From Pseudomonadota bacterium (lineage in GTDB: Bacteria > Pseudomonadota > Alphaproteobacteria > Rhizobiales > Beijerinckiaceae), in contig JAFAEL010000031.1 in assembly GCA_023423995.1 (NCBI GenBank), forward strand, positions 15,004-79,003: a DNA stretch of 64,000 nt. The letters run 5' to 3'. Within the stretch, counting starts at the first letter, position 1, and the number at the start of each line of letters is the position of its first letter. The notes under the pieces were generated by a model. It was given only the letters and a program-made list of their open reading frames with translations. It searched no databases and was not told where the DNA came from. Both the position numbers and the translations under genes were made by a program. Positions 15,400 through 24,455 of this stretch are shown here, in pieces.

Positions 15400-18300
15400 A
15401 TGGCCAAGACGAAAACCTTCCTCACGGGCCCGCTCGCGCGCGCCCTGGATCTCCTCAAGAGCGGGGACAGCCTGACGCTCGCGAGCGTGCCGGACGGGTT
15501 CGACGCGCTCGTGATTGCGGACCTCGCGCGGGGATTGTCGCGCGATGCGGAGGGGCCCGCCGTCCTTGTCCATGTCGCCCGGGACGGGCAGCGGCGGCAG
15601 AATCTCGAGAACGCGCTGCGGTTCATCGCGCCGGAGATCGAGGTGCTCGCCTTCCCGGCATGGGATTGCCAGCCCTACGATCGCGTCTCGCCGACCTCGG
15701 GGATCACTGCCCAGCGCATGACGGCGCTCGCCCGTCTCGCCCGCTCGAGCACCTCGGAGGAGCGGCCGCGCATCCTCTCCACGACCGTCAACGCACTCGT
15801 CCAGCGCGTGCCGCCCCGCTCCCGCATCGGCGCGGAGACGTTTTCGGCGGCGCCCGGCAACGTCGTGAAGACGGACACCCTGGTCGCCTGGCTGGAGACG
15901 AACGGCTTCACCCGAACGGGCACGGTGCGTGAGGCGGGCGAGTATGCGGTTCGCGGCGGCATCGTGGACCTCTACGCCCCCGGGCTGCCGGCTCCCGTCC
16001 GCCTCGACTTCTTCGGCGACACGCTCGAATCGATCCGGTCCTTCGATCCCGAGACGCAGCGCTCCGTCGGTCAGCTGCGCTCGCTCGACCTCGTGCCGAT
16101 GAGCGAGATCCAGCTCACGACCGATTCGATCCGCCGCTTCCGCCAGGCCTATGTCGCCCAGTTCGGGGCGCCGCGCCGCGATGATCGCCTCTACGAGGCG
16201 GTGAGCGAGGGGCGCCGCTATCCCGGCATGGAGCATTGGCTGCCGCTGTTCCACGAGCGGATGGACACGCTGCTCGACTACGTGCCCGATGTGCCGGTGA
16301 TCTTCGACGCGCTCGTTGAGGATGCGGCCGGCGAGCGGCTCGCGCAGGTGAAGGACTATTTCGACGCCCGCGCCTCCTCGGTCGCGAGCGCCGACGCCTC
16401 GTCCACCCCTTACCGGCCCCTGAAGCCCGAAGCGCTATACTTCGGGCCGGAGGAATGGGCGAAGAAGGTCGGCGATCTGCCCCTGGCGCGCCTGACGCCC
16501 TTCGCCCAGCCCTCGGCCGACGGCCGGCCGGTCGTGGATGCCGGGGCGCGGCGCGGGCGGGACTTCATCGCCGAGCGCGCCGACCCGAACGCCAACGTGT
16601 TCCAGGCGGCCGTCGATCATATCCGGGCGCTGAAAGGGCAGGGCAAGCGGGTCCTCGTCGGAGCATGGTCGGAAGGCTCGCGCGAGCGCCTCTGCCACGT
16701 GCTCGAGGACCACGGCCTCGCCGAAACCAAGCCCGCCGGCCGCTTCGCGGATGCGGTGGCGATGCCGAAGGGCGATGTCGGCGTCGTCGTCTGGGGCTTC
16801 GAGGCCGGGTTCGAGACGCCCGACCTCGCCGTCATCGGCGAGCAGGACATCCTGGGCGACCGCCTGGTCCGGCCGAAGCGCGCATCCAAGCGCCCGCAGG
16901 ACTTCCTCGCCGAGGTCACCGCCCTCACGCCGGGCGACCTCGTCGTCCATGTCGACCACGGCATCGGCCGCTTCGAGGGTCTGAAGACGATCACGGCCGC
17001 CGGCGCGCCGCATGATTGCCTCGACCTCGAATATGCGGGGGATGCCCGGCTCTACCTGCCGGTGGAGAATATCGAGCTCCTGAGCCGCTACGGCTCGGAG
17101 GAGACCGAGGTTCAGCTCGACAGGCTGGGCGGCGGCGCCTGGCAGGCCCGCAAGGCCAAGATGAAGAGTCGCATCCGCGAAATGGCGGGTGCGCTCATGA
17201 AGATCGCGGCAGCGCGCTTCCTCAAGGAGGCGCCGAAGGTCTCTCCGCCCGAGGGGCTCTACGACGAATTCGCCGCCCGCTTCCCCTACGAGGAGACCGA
17301 GGACCAGCTGAACGCCATCGAGGCGGTGCTGGGCGACCTCTCGTCCGGACGCCCGATGGACCGGCTCGTCTGCGGCGATGTCGGCTTCGGCAAGACCGAG
17401 GTCGCGCTCCGGGCGGCCTTCGCGGTCGCGATGTCGGGCAGGCAGGTTGCGGTCGTGGTGCCGACGACGCTCCTGGCGCGCCAGCACTACAAGACCTTTG
17501 CCGAGCGCTTCCGCGGGCTGCCCCTGAACGTCGCCCAGCTGTCGCGATTCGTGCCCGCCGCGGAGCTCAAGGCCACCAAGACCGGGCTGCTGGAGGGTGG
17601 CGTCGACATCGTCGTCGGCACCCACGCGCTGCTCGGAAAGGCCATGAAGTTCAAGGATCTGGGCCTCATCATCGTCGACGAGGAGCAGCATTTCGGCGTC
17701 GGCCACAAGGAGCGCCTTAAGGAGCTCCGCGCCGAGGTCCACGTCCTCACCCTGTCGGCAACCCCGATCCCGCGCACCCTGCAGCTCGCGCTCACGGGCG
17801 TGCGCGAGCTGTCGATCATCGCGACGCCTCCGGTCGACCGCCTCGCGGTCCGTACCTTCGTCATGCCCTTCGATCCGCTCGCGATCCGGGAAGCGCTGCT
17901 GCGGGAGCGCTATCGCGGCGGGCAGGCCTTCTACGTCGTGCCCCGCATTCAGGACCTCGACGAGGTGCGCGAGTTCCTGGCCCGCGAGGTGCCGGAGGCG
18001 AAGGTCGCTGTCGCGCACGGCCAGATGGCGGCCGGCCAGCTCGAGGACGTCATGACGGCCTTCTATGACGGCCAGTACGACGTGCTCCTGTCGACCACGA
18101 TCGTGGAATCGGGCCTCGACATCCCGAGCGCGAACACGCTGATCGTGCACCGGGCCGACATGTTCGGCCTCGCCCAGCTCTATCAGCTGCGGGGCCGGGT
18201 CGGGCGGTCGAAGACCCGCGCCTACGCGCTCTTCACCACCCCCGCGAACCGGACGCTCACCGTCCAGGCCGAGCGGCGCCTCAAGGTGCTGCAATCGCTC

Positions 18301-19047
18301 GACACCCTCGGGGCCGGCTTCCAGCTCGCCTCCCACGACCTCGACATTCGCGGCGCGGGCAACCTGCTCGGCGAGGAGCAGTCTGGCCACATCAAGGAGG
18401 TCGGCTACGAGCTCTACCAGCAGATGCTGGAGGATGCCGTCGCGGCGCTGAAGGCGGGCGTTGAGGACGAGGAGGAGACGGACGAGCAATGGTCGCCGAC
18501 GATCGCGATCGGCGCCCCCGTCATGATCCCGGAGAGCTATGTCTCCGACCTGCAGCTTCGGCTCGCGCTCTACCGCCGTCTCGCGACCTTCGAGACGGAA
18601 GAGGAGCTCGTGACCTTCCGGGCCGAGCTCGTGGACCGTTTCGGTCCGATCCCGCCCGAGATCGATCAGCTCCTGGCCGTGATGGCCATCAAGGTGCTCT
18701 GCCGGCGCGCGAATATCGAGAAGGTGGAGGCCGGGCCGAAGGGCATCATCGTGTCCTTCCGCGACAACTCCTTCGCGAACCCGGCGGGTCTCGTGAAATA
18801 TGTCGGCGAGCAGGGCTCCTTCGCGAAGGTGCGGCCCGACATGAAGGTCGTGTTCCTGCGCGAGACGGAAGACATCGGTCGGCGGCTGAAGACGACGAAC
18901 CGGATCGTTAAGGAGCTGCTGGCTGTGTCCGAGGGGAAGGCGGTTTCCGCTCTGGTGCCGCCGGCGCCGCCGCCTCCTGCTCAACCGGCGCGGCCTATTC
19001 AGGCTAGGTCCCGGCTGCAGTCATTTCCGCCGCGCGGACGCCGGTGA
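15400..19047 (+). CDS. mfd: Transcription-repair coupling factor Mfd
   Basis: 1215-residue DNA translocase that removes stalled RNA polymerase and recruits UvrA. In order: the UvrB-like damage-recognition module (AFPAWDCQPYDR, GGIVDLYAPG), the RNA-polymerase-interaction domain (DLVVHVDHGIGRFEGL), the RecG-like helicase core with GDVGFGKTE (Walker A, near residue 659), VDEEQHFGV (motif II, near 758), LSATPIPRTLQ and QLRGRVGRS, and the C-terminal TRCF domain ending near residue 1180. The ATG at 15400 is chosen; a TTG at 15370 overlapping the sdhE stop would add 10 residues and couple the genes. Confidence 0.95.
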   Translation: MAKTKTFLTGPLARALDLLKSGDSLTLASVPDGFDALVIADLARGLSRDAEGPAVLVHVARDGQRRQNLENALRFIAPEIEVLAFPAWDCQPYDRVSPTSGITAQRMTALARLARSSTSEERPRILSTTVNALVQRVPPRSRIGAETFSAAPGNVVKTDTLVAWLETNGFTRTGTVREAGEYAVRGGIVDLYAPGLPAPVRLDFFGDTLESIRSFDPETQRSVGQLRSLDLVPMSEIQLTTDSIRRFRQAYVAQFGAPRRDDRLYEAVSEGRRYPGMEHWLPLFHERMDTLLDYVPDVPVIFDALVEDAAGERLAQVKDYFDARASSVASADASSTPYRPLKPEALYFGPEEWAKKVGDLPLARLTPFAQPSADGRPVVDAGARRGRDFIAERADPNANVFQAAVDHIRALKGQGKRVLVGAWSEGSRERLCHVLEDHGLAETKPAGRFADAVAMPKGDVGVVVWGFEAGFETPDLAVIGEQDILGDRLVRPKRASKRPQDFLAEVTALTPGDLVVHVDHGIGRFEGLKTITAAGAPHDCLDLEYAGDARLYLPVENIELLSRYGSEETEVQLDRLGGGAWQARKAKMKSRIREMAGALMKIAAARFLKEAPKVSPPEGLYDEFAARFPYEETEDQLNAIEAVLGDLSSGRPMDRLVCGDVGFGKTEVALRAAFAVAMSGRQVAVVVPTTLLARQHYKTFAERFRGLPLNVAQLSRFVPAAELKATKTGLLEGGVDIVVGTHALLGKAMKFKDLGLIIVDEEQHFGVGHKERLKELRAEVHVLTLSATPIPRTLQLALTGVRELSIIATPPVDRLAVRTFVMPFDPLAIREALLRERYRGGQAFYVVPRIQDLDEVREFLAREVPEAKVAVAHGQMAAGQLEDVMTAFYDGQYDVLLSTTIVESGLDIPSANTLIVHRADMFGLAQLYQLRGRVGRSKTRAYALFTTPANRTLTVQAERRLKVLQSLDTLGAGFQLASHDLDIRGAGNLLGEEQSGHIKEVGYELYQQMLEDAVAALKAGVEDEEETDEQWSPTIAIGAPVMIPESYVSDLQLRLALYRRLATFETEEELVTFRAELVDRFGPIPPEIDQLLAVMAIKVLCRRANIEKVEAGPKGIIVSFRDNSFANPAGLVKYVGEQGSFAKVRPDMKVVFLRETEDIGRRLKTTNRIVKELLAVSEGKAVSALVPPAPPPPAQPARPIQARSRLQSFPPRGRR

Positions 19048-19099
19048 TCGGCCTGTCCTGCTGACGGGCTCCCGAGGGCTCCAGCCCGCGGGCGGTCGT

Positions 19100-19453
19100 T
19101 CAGGCCCGGGCGAGGGGGCGGGCGTTGAGATGGCCGTTGAGCAGGGCGGAGACGCCGCCGTTCTCGAGCATGCGGGCGCGGTCCCATACGAAAACCGGCG
19201 CGCCGGCCGAGCCCTGGGTCAAGCGCAACCGGGCCGCGAGGGCGAGGATCTCGTCCGAGCTCTTGTCGCCCGGCTTCTGCGGCACCTTCAGGAAGATGGC
19301 CGATGGCTGCGGGATGACTTCAAGCACGTCGTCAGCAGCTTCGAAGGAGGTCGTGACGCTCGAGAACCCGAGCTCAGCGAGTTCGGCGGCGAGCGGATCG
19401 ACGCCGTCGCGTTCCCCGTTGTCGACCACCAGCACCTTCTGAAGATCGTTCAT
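19100..19453 (-). CDS. Receiver-like protein lacking the phospho-acceptor Asp
   Basis: 117 residues if started at MNDLQKVLVVDNGERDG (in-frame ATGs 12 and 36 bases upstream are alternatives). The pattern of hydrophobic strands and helices (VLVVDN, LAAELAELGFSSVTT, PSAIFLKVP, APVFVWD) follows the receiver fold of response regulators. The residue at the end of the third strand, where the phosphorylated Asp sits, is Lys in FLKVP, and only one acidic residue remains in the first-strand pocket. If it is a receiver it is a pseudo-receiver. No kinase or output domain is attached. It is convergent with mfd. The assignment is a fold guess. Confidence 0.55.
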   Translation of the reverse strand: MNDLQKVLVVDNGERDGVDPLAAELAELGFSSVTTSFEAADDVLEVIPQPSAIFLKVPQKPGDKSSDEILALAARLRLTQGSAGAPVFVWDRARMLENGGVSALLNGHLNARPLARA

Positions 19454-19521
19454 GCCCGCCTGCATCGATTTTACGCCGCAGCGCAACAACTCTGGAGCAT
19501 GAAGAAGGTTTCACTGTCCAG

Positions 19522-20775
19522 TCAAGCTATCCCGACGGGCCTGCCGCCGATCCGTTCGATATGCAACCCAGCCTGTTGCCACTCGAATTCGTCTGGTTTG
19601 ACGTGCTCTGGCCAGGCGAGAGCGGGCCCGCGCAGCAGGATTTGGTCGTCGGAATCGACGCGGAGCTGAAGGAGAGCCGCATCCGGCGCATCCGGTCCCG
19701 CGTTGCACAATTCCGGAAGCGAAATCTGGTTGCGGTCAAGCCGCGCCGACGGGATGAGCGCCAACTCGGCGCAGCAGACGACATCGACGACGCTGCACGT
19801 TGGCGATTGTCGTCCGTCGAGGGCCAGCGGCGCCTCGTGCACGAGAATGACGGATCGGAGCGTGGAAGGAAGATCCATCCTGGCGAGCGCCGGCTCCATC
19901 CAGCCCGGCGCCACCAGATGGGTCGGCTCGGGCCGCAGGAGCGTTGCGCCGAAGGCCGCGGCGTCGAAGACGGCCAGAAATTCGACGGTCGCGCCTGCGA
20001 CCAAGCCTGCCGCGAGACCCGTCGCGAGTCCCTTCAGGTCGTCCGGCGCGAGCAGGGTCAGCAGGCGCTCTCCGGGCCGCAGCCGCGCCGCGCGAACGAT
20101 GGGCGCAGCGGCCGCGATAAGGGACCGATAGCTGCGGAAGTAGGCCAGCTTCCCGGACGAGCCGCGCGAGAAACTGACGAGACCTGGCTCCTGCGAAGCA
20201 CTCCTGACGGGCTGCCTCTCCCGGCGTGGCTCCAGGAGGATTGGGTCGAGGTCGACGACGCCGTCGGGCACCTCAGGCCCGAAGGCAAGCAGGAACCGAA
20301 GCCGGAAGAACCCTGCCGCGACGAAGCAGAGCTTCTCGGCGAGCCGCTCGGGACCAAACCTCGTCTGTGTGATGATGGCGCGGATATCGGCCGCTCCTAT
20401 CGCGTTCGACAATTCGCCCGCGTCGGCGGTCACGTCGAGGAGACACGGCGTCAGCCCCGCATCCCCTGCGGCGAGGATCGACATGGCCGCCTCCGAGCCG
20501 TTGGGAAGGCAGATGCCGAGCCTGGCGCCGGGTTCCAGACCGAGACCCGCCAGATAGGCCGAGAGACGCGCGACGGCCTCGGTGCCGACCTCCGCGGTGA
20601 GTTCGAAGCTCGGCCGACCGGCCCACTCCTCCCGCCCGGCGGAGTCGCGGAAGGCGGGTCTATCCGGCGTGATCTGCGCGGCGTCGCCGAGCAGGCGACC
20701 AAGAGCCGAGCTCGGACCACTTCCCCCCAAGCCGGAATATTCGGCGTGCGGCCGCCCTGGCGCGACGATGGCCAT
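19522..20775 (-). CDS. AMP-binding (acyl-CoA synthetase-like) protein, short and degenerate
   Basis: 417 residues with the layout of the large N-terminal domain of ANL adenylating enzymes: LEPGARLGICLPNGSEAAMSILAAGDAG is the typical early helix-strand region. The ATP-phosphate loop is recognisable but altered: SFSRGSSGKLAYF in place of YTSGSTGKPKG. The C-terminal lid domain, with the catalytic lysine, is missing; the protein ends after DDQILLRGPALAWPEH. It may bind but not activate an acid, or work with a separate lid protein. Genes on both sides give no pathway clue. The frame is intact, so this is not a simple pseudogene. Confidence 0.7.
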   Translation of the reverse strand: MAIVAPGRPHAEYSGLGGSGPSSALGRLLGDAAQITPDRPAFRDSAGREEWAGRPSFELTAEVGTEAVARLSAYLAGLGLEPGARLGICLPNGSEAAMSILAAGDAGLTPCLLDVTADAGELSNAIGAADIRAIITQTRFGPERLAEKLCFVAAGFFRLRFLLAFGPEVPDGVVDLDPILLEPRRERQPVRSASQEPGLVSFSRGSSGKLAYFRSYRSLIAAAAPIVRAARLRPGERLLTLLAPDDLKGLATGLAAGLVAGATVEFLAVFDAAAFGATLLRPEPTHLVAPGWMEPALARMDLPSTLRSVILVHEAPLALDGRQSPTCSVVDVVCCAELALIPSARLDRNQISLPELCNAGPDAPDAALLQLRVDSDDQILLRGPALAWPEHVKPDEFEWQQAGLHIERIGGRPVGIA

Positions 20776-21100
20776 GCCGCTTCGATCAACCCCGATGCAT
20801 TCGAATCACTTGGCTTCACCTTGGCCGATCGCCTGCCTGGCCGCCATTGCGCGCGGACGGAATCACCAGGATTCTCATGAGCTTCGAGCAGGAGGGCGAG
20901 ATTCCAGAGACGGGCGGCGCGCGCCGGGAAGGCTCAGTCCGGTACACACCCCTGGAAAACGGGCAGCAGAGCCGCTAGACGAGCGGGTGCGCGTCATGCC
21001 CTCGCCTCATTCCGTGGGGATTGACCGGTAGCGCGAAGCGTCGAAAGCGTCTGAGAGCAGCGGCGGCTCCGTCCTACAATCCAAAGAACGAGGAACAGGG
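20776..21100. other. 325-base interval between the AMP-binding gene and ialB
   Basis: It holds the divergent promoters of the two flanking genes and one possible 33-codon frame (20877-20978). TTGACC at 21021 could be a -35 element for ialB, but no good -10 partner is visible. Nothing else was recognised. Confidence 0.5.
20877..20978 (+). CDS. Possible 33-residue small protein
   Basis: ATG follows AGGA by 6 bases and opens a 33-codon hydrophilic frame rich in Glu, Gly and Arg, ending in TAG. There is no known motif. It could be chance in high-GC DNA; it is listed because of the ribosome site and its place in an otherwise empty interval. Confidence 0.2.
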   Translation: MSFEQEGEIPETGGARREGSVRYTPLENGQQSR

Positions 21101-21886
21101 ATGTCTTCAAGGACACGTCTCGCGTGGTTGGCCAAGCCGCTGGGGCTCGCGATTTCCACGGTGGCCATTCTGGGAGCCAGCAATGCGCTCGCCCAGGCTC
21201 AGCGTCCGGCGCAGCGCCCGGCCGCGCCTGCCCAGAGCGCGCCCGCCCAGGACAACAATCAGCAGAATCAACAGGCCCAGACCGGCCCGCTCGTCGTCCA
21301 GGTGAAGGCCGAGCCGTCCCAGGCTGAATGGACGAAGGTCTGCGGCAAGGATCCCGGCAACCAGACCGAGATCTGCTACACCACCCGGGACTTCGTGTCC
21401 GACCAGGGCCAGCCGGTTCTCGCGGCGGCGGTCTATGACATCAAGTCGAACCCGCCCCAGAAGGTCGTGCGCTTCCTCATGCCGCTCGGCCTGCTGATCC
21501 GCCCGGGAATCCGCTTCGCGGTCGACAAGGGCCAGCCGATTCCGGGCGCCTACACGATGTGCTTCCCGAACGGCTGCTTCGCCGAGGCGACCGGCCTGAA
21601 GGACGACGTGGTCAACGCCATGAAGAAGGGCACGACGGTCAATGTCAGCGTGCAGAACCAGGTCGGCCGCGAAGTGACCTTCGCGGTTCCGCTCGCCGGG
21701 TTCGGCAAGGCCTTCGACGGTGCGCCGATCGACCCGCAGGTTCTCGCCGACCAGCAGAAGCGCCTGCAGGAAGAGCTGGAGAAGCGCAGCGAGGAGCTCC
21801 GCAAGCGCCTCGAGGCCTCCGCTGGCCAGGGCGGCGCTCCGGCACCTGCCGGTACGCCGCCGGCCACCCCGGCTCCGAAGCAGTAA
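21101..21886 (+). CDS. Invasion associated locus B (IalB) family secreted protein
   Basis: 261 residues. A Sec signal peptide ends near SNALAQA (about residue 32), then a Gln/Ala/Pro-rich linker (residues 33-65), then the IalB domain with EWTKVCGKD, ICYTTRDF, MPLGLLIRPG and MCFPNGCFAEA. The paired cysteines suggest disulfides in the periplasm. After residue 205 comes a charged helical tail (QQKRLQEELEKRSEELRKRLE), likely a short coiled coil, and a Pro/Ala end. In Bartonella the family affects erythrocyte invasion; free-living relatives have it too, and its role there is unknown. It ends at a strong shared terminator. Confidence 0.9.
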   Translation: MSSRTRLAWLAKPLGLAISTVAILGASNALAQAQRPAQRPAAPAQSAPAQDNNQQNQQAQTGPLVVQVKAEPSQAEWTKVCGKDPGNQTEICYTTRDFVSDQGQPVLAAAVYDIKSNPPQKVVRFLMPLGLLIRPGIRFAVDKGQPIPGAYTMCFPNGCFAEATGLKDDVVNAMKKGTTVNVSVQNQVGREVTFAVPLAGFGKAFDGAPIDPQVLADQQKRLQEELEKRSEELRKRLEASAGQGGAPAPAGTPPATPAPKQ

Positions 21887-21890
21887 GAAA

Positions 21891-21925
21891 AAGAGGCCGC
21901 GTCGCCCAGAGCGCCGCGGCCTCTT
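21891..21925. terminator. Bidirectional intrinsic terminator between ialB and hspQ
   Basis: AAGAGGCCGCG and CGCGGCCTCTT are perfect 11-bp arms with a 13-base loop. On the plus strand it follows ialB by 4 bases. On the minus strand it follows hspQ and runs into a TTTTTCTTA tract, so it should stop both convergent transcripts. Confidence 0.88.
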
Positions 21926-21940
21926 CTCATTTCCGGCGGG

Positions 21941-22282
21941 TCAGTTCGCCCCGCTCATCCTGATCCGGTACGAGCCGTCGCCCTTCGGCTCCAGCACCTC
22001 CTCGATCTGTCGATGCCGCAGAGGCACGCCCGAGGTGTCCGGAAGCAGGTTCTGCTCCGAGACATAGGCGATGTACTCGGTCTCCTCGTTTTCCGCGAAG
22101 AGATGGTAGAAGGGCTGGTCCTTGGACGGCCGGATCTCTTCCGGAATCGCAAGCCACCATTCCTCCGTGTTGTTGAACACGGGATCCACGTCGAAGATCA
22201 CGCCCCGGAACGGAAAGATCCGGTGACGGACGATCTGTCCGATCGAGAAGCGGGCGGTGCGGGCCGGAGCCGAGACGGGCAT
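21941..22282 (-). CDS. hspQ: Heat shock protein HspQ (hemimethylated-DNA-binding fold)
   Basis: 113 residues. The YccV/HspQ fold is evident: FSIGQIVRHRIFPFRGVIFDVDPVFNNTEEWW, then QPFYHLFAENEETEYIAYVSEQNLLPD, both near-invariant in the family. In E. coli HspQ is an adaptor and enhancer for Lon protease and also affects mutant DnaA; the name 'hemimethylated DNA-binding' comes from the fold. The ATG at 22282 gives the usual length. It is convergent with ialB, sharing the terminator, and 42 bases downstream of the malyl-CoA lyase family gene in the same direction. Confidence 0.93.
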   Translation of the reverse strand: MPVSAPARTARFSIGQIVRHRIFPFRGVIFDVDPVFNNTEEWWLAIPEEIRPSKDQPFYHLFAENEETEYIAYVSEQNLLPDTSGVPLRHRQIEEVLEPKGDGSYRIRMSGAN

Positions 22283-22324
22283 GGAAGGCGATATAGGTTC
22301 GGTGGAGTCCTAGCGGAAGCGGTA

Positions 22325-23359
22325 TCAGGCCTTCGAGGCGGAGCTGCCGTCCTTCGTCTCGACGAGGTCGGCGAGATCCGCGATCACCTTCGCCTGCTTC
22401 CAGGTGGCATCGTCCTGCATCTTGCCGTCGATCATCACGGCGCCGGTGCCATCCGGCATGGCCGCGAGGATCTTGCGGGCAAAGGCCACCTCGCCGGGAT
22501 CCGGCGAGAAGACACGCTTTGCGATCTCGATCTGCGTCGGATGGAGCGACCATGCTCCCACGCATCCCATCAGGAAGGCGTTTCTGAACTGGGATTCGCA
22601 CGCCTCCGGATCGGAGAAATCGCCGAACGGGCCGTAGAACGGCTTGATGCCGTTCGCGAGGCACGCATCGACCATGCGGGCGACCGTATAGTGCCAGAGG
22701 TCCTGCTGGGCGACCGAGCGGGCCTGGCCGCCGGCCGGATCTCCGAGCACCTTGTAGTCCGGGTGCCCCCCGCCGACGCGCGTCGTCTTCATCCCGCGCG
22801 AGGCGGCGAGGTCGGCCGGGCCGAGGCTCATCCCATGCATGCGGGGGGAGGCGGCGGCGATCTCGTCCACGTTCTTCACGCCTTCCGCCGTCTCCAAGAT
22901 GGCGTGGACGAGGATCGGCTTCGTGATGCCGTGCCTGGCCTCCAGCTGGGCAAGGAGCTGGTCCACGTAATGGATGTCCCAGACGCCTTCGACCTTGGGC
23001 ACCATGACGACGTCGAGCTTGGAGCCTACGGCCCCGACGATCTCGAGGAGGTCATCCAGCGCCCAGGGCGAGTTCAGGGCGTTCATCCGGATCCACAGCC
23101 CCGTCGTGCCGAAATCCGTCTCCTCGGCCATGCGGATGAACCCCTGTCGCGCCTCCAGCTTCTTGTCGGCCGGGATGGCGTCCTCGAGATTGCCGAGGAT
23201 CACGTCGACCTGTGAGATGAGGTCAGGGACCTTCGCCCGCATCTTCTCCACGTGCGGCGGGACGAAATGGATCATCCGCTCGAGCCGGATCGGCAGTTCA
23301 CGCAGCGGCGCCGGAGCCCCGATGGCTAACGGCTGGAAGAAACGGCGCGGGAGCTTCAT
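22325..23359 (-). CDS. HpcH/HpaI (CitE-like) lyase, malyl-CoA lyase family
   Basis: 344 residues. TIM-barrel CoA-ester lyase cleaving or hydrolysing malyl-CoA-type substrates, as used in the glyoxylate-regeneration, ethylmalonyl-CoA and serine pathways. Seen are [12 protein letters not shown] (the ED pair binding Mg), [12 protein letters not shown] (substrate Arg), [10 protein letters not shown] (catalytic/metal Glu) and [16 protein letters not shown] (metal Asp). ATG 23359 is preceded by GAGG at a good distance, and the family N-terminus ([15 protein letters not shown]) begins there. The exact activity (L-malyl-CoA/beta-methylmalyl-CoA lyase or malyl-CoA thioesterase) cannot be decided by eye. 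It is divergent from the AEC carrier. Confidence 0.85.
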   Translation of the reverse strand: MKLPRRFFQPLAIGAPAPLRELPIRLERMIHFVPPHVEKMRAKVPDLISQVDVILGNLEDAIPADKKLEARQGFIRMAEETDFGTTGLWIRMNALNSPWALDDLLEIVGAVGSKLDVVMVPKVEGVWDIHYVDQLLAQLEARHGITKPILVHAILETAEGVKNVDEIAAASPRMHGMSLGPADLAASRGMKTTRVGGGHPDYKVLGDPAGGQARSVAQQDLWHYTVARMVDACLANGIKPFYGPFGDFSDPEACESQFRNAFLMGCVGAWSLHPTQIEIAKRVFSPDPGEVAFARKILAAMPDGTGAVMIDGKMQDDATWKQAKVIADLADLVETKDGSSASKA

Positions 23360-23486
23360 CGGGACCTCGGCAACATCGGCAACGGTGAAGCTTTGTGAGC
23401 CGCGCGGCGCGCCAGTCAACCATGCATCGCCGCGCTTGCGAACGCGCTCCCGCATTGCGAGAAGCGCCCGATCCCCGCGAGGCCCG

Positions 23487-24455
23487 ATGCCCGACACGGT
23501 CGGCCTGTTCAATCTGCTCTTCCCGTTCTTCGGAGTCATCGCGCTAGGCGTGCTGTTCGCGCGTCTCGCGAAGGTGCCGGAGGCTGGGCTCGCCTGGATG
23601 CAGCTCTTCCTGATCTATCTGGCGCTGCCTTGCCTTTTCTTCCGGCTGATTTCCGACAAGCCCATCGGCGAGCTGGCGAACTGGCGCTTCATCGCCGGCA
23701 CGACGCTGTCCACCGCCATCGCCTTCGCGCTGTCCTTCCTCGCGGGGCGCCTCAACGGCTTGCGGCCGCCCGAGACGGTGCTCGGCGCCGTGGCGGGCTC
23801 CTATTCCAACATCGGCTATATGGGGCCGCCGATGATCCTCGGCCTCCTGGGGTCGGCGGCGAGCGCCCCGGTCGCGCTGATCTTCGTGTTCGACACCGTC
23901 TTCCTGTTCTCGGTGACCCCGGCGCTCATGGCGGTCGCCGGCATCGAGCGTCGGAGCGCGATCGCGACCGGCATCGACGTCCTGCGGAAGGTCTTCACCC
24001 ACCCTTTCGTGGTCGCCACCATCGTGGCGGTCCTGTCGAGCCTGCTGGGCATACGTCCTCCGGCCGCCATCGACACGATGATCGGCTGGCTCTCGGGCGC
24101 CTCTGCGCCGTGCGCGCTGTTCCTGCTCGGGGTCACGGTCGCGCTTCGGCCGGTTGGCAAGCTCCCGCCGGAGGTCAGCTGGCTCGTCCTCATCAAGCTC
24201 GTGCTGCACCCGCTGATCGTGTGGCTGGTGCTGGCGACGATCGGGGGCTTCGATCCGGTCTGGGTCGAAGCGGCGATCGTCATGGCGGCGCTGCCGCCCG
24301 CGCTCAACATCTTCGTCCTCGCGCGCCAGTACGACACCGGCATCGAGCGCGCCTCGGCCTGCGTTCTCGTCGGAACAATCTTGTCGATCGTGACGCTGAC
24401 CGGCTTCATCCTCCTTACGCAGAGCGGGATTCTGCCGCTGACCCCGTTCCGGTAG
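23487..24455 (+). CDS. AEC-family (auxin efflux carrier-like) transporter
   Basis: 322-residue inner-membrane protein with about ten hydrophobic segments in the two-bundle pattern of the AEC family, whose bacterial members include malate/malonate carriers (MdcF type). Recognisable stretches are [39 protein letters not shown] (the conserved NxGYMG region) and [17 protein letters not shown] near the C-terminus. The start at 23487 begins the first membrane segment; the frame is open further upstream but in unlikely sequence. Divergence from a malyl-CoA lyase gene would fit an organic-acid substrate, but this is only a hint. The last 41 bases overlap the convergent ubiH-like gene. Confidence 0.85.
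   Translation: MPDTVGLFNLLFPFFGVIALGVLFARLAKVPEAGLAWMQLFLIYLALPCLFFRLISDKPIGELANWRFIAGTTLSTAIAFALSFLAGRLNGLRPPETVLGAVAGSYSNIGYMGPPMILGLLGSAASAPVALIFVFDTVFLFSVTPALMAVAGIERRSAIATGIDVLRKVFTHPFVVATIVAVLSSLLGIRPPAAIDTMIGWLSGASAPCALFLLGVTVALRPVGKLPPEVSWLVLIKLVLHPLIVWLVLATIGGFDPVWVEAAIVMAALPPALNIFVLARQYDTGIERASACVLVGTILSIVTLTGFILLTQSGILPLTPFR

Noticed and set aside
16435..18984. Long open frame of 849 codons antisense to mfd
   Set aside because: It mirrors the codon pattern of mfd in high-GC DNA, has no recognisable domain and is rich in Arg, Glu and His as such shadows are.
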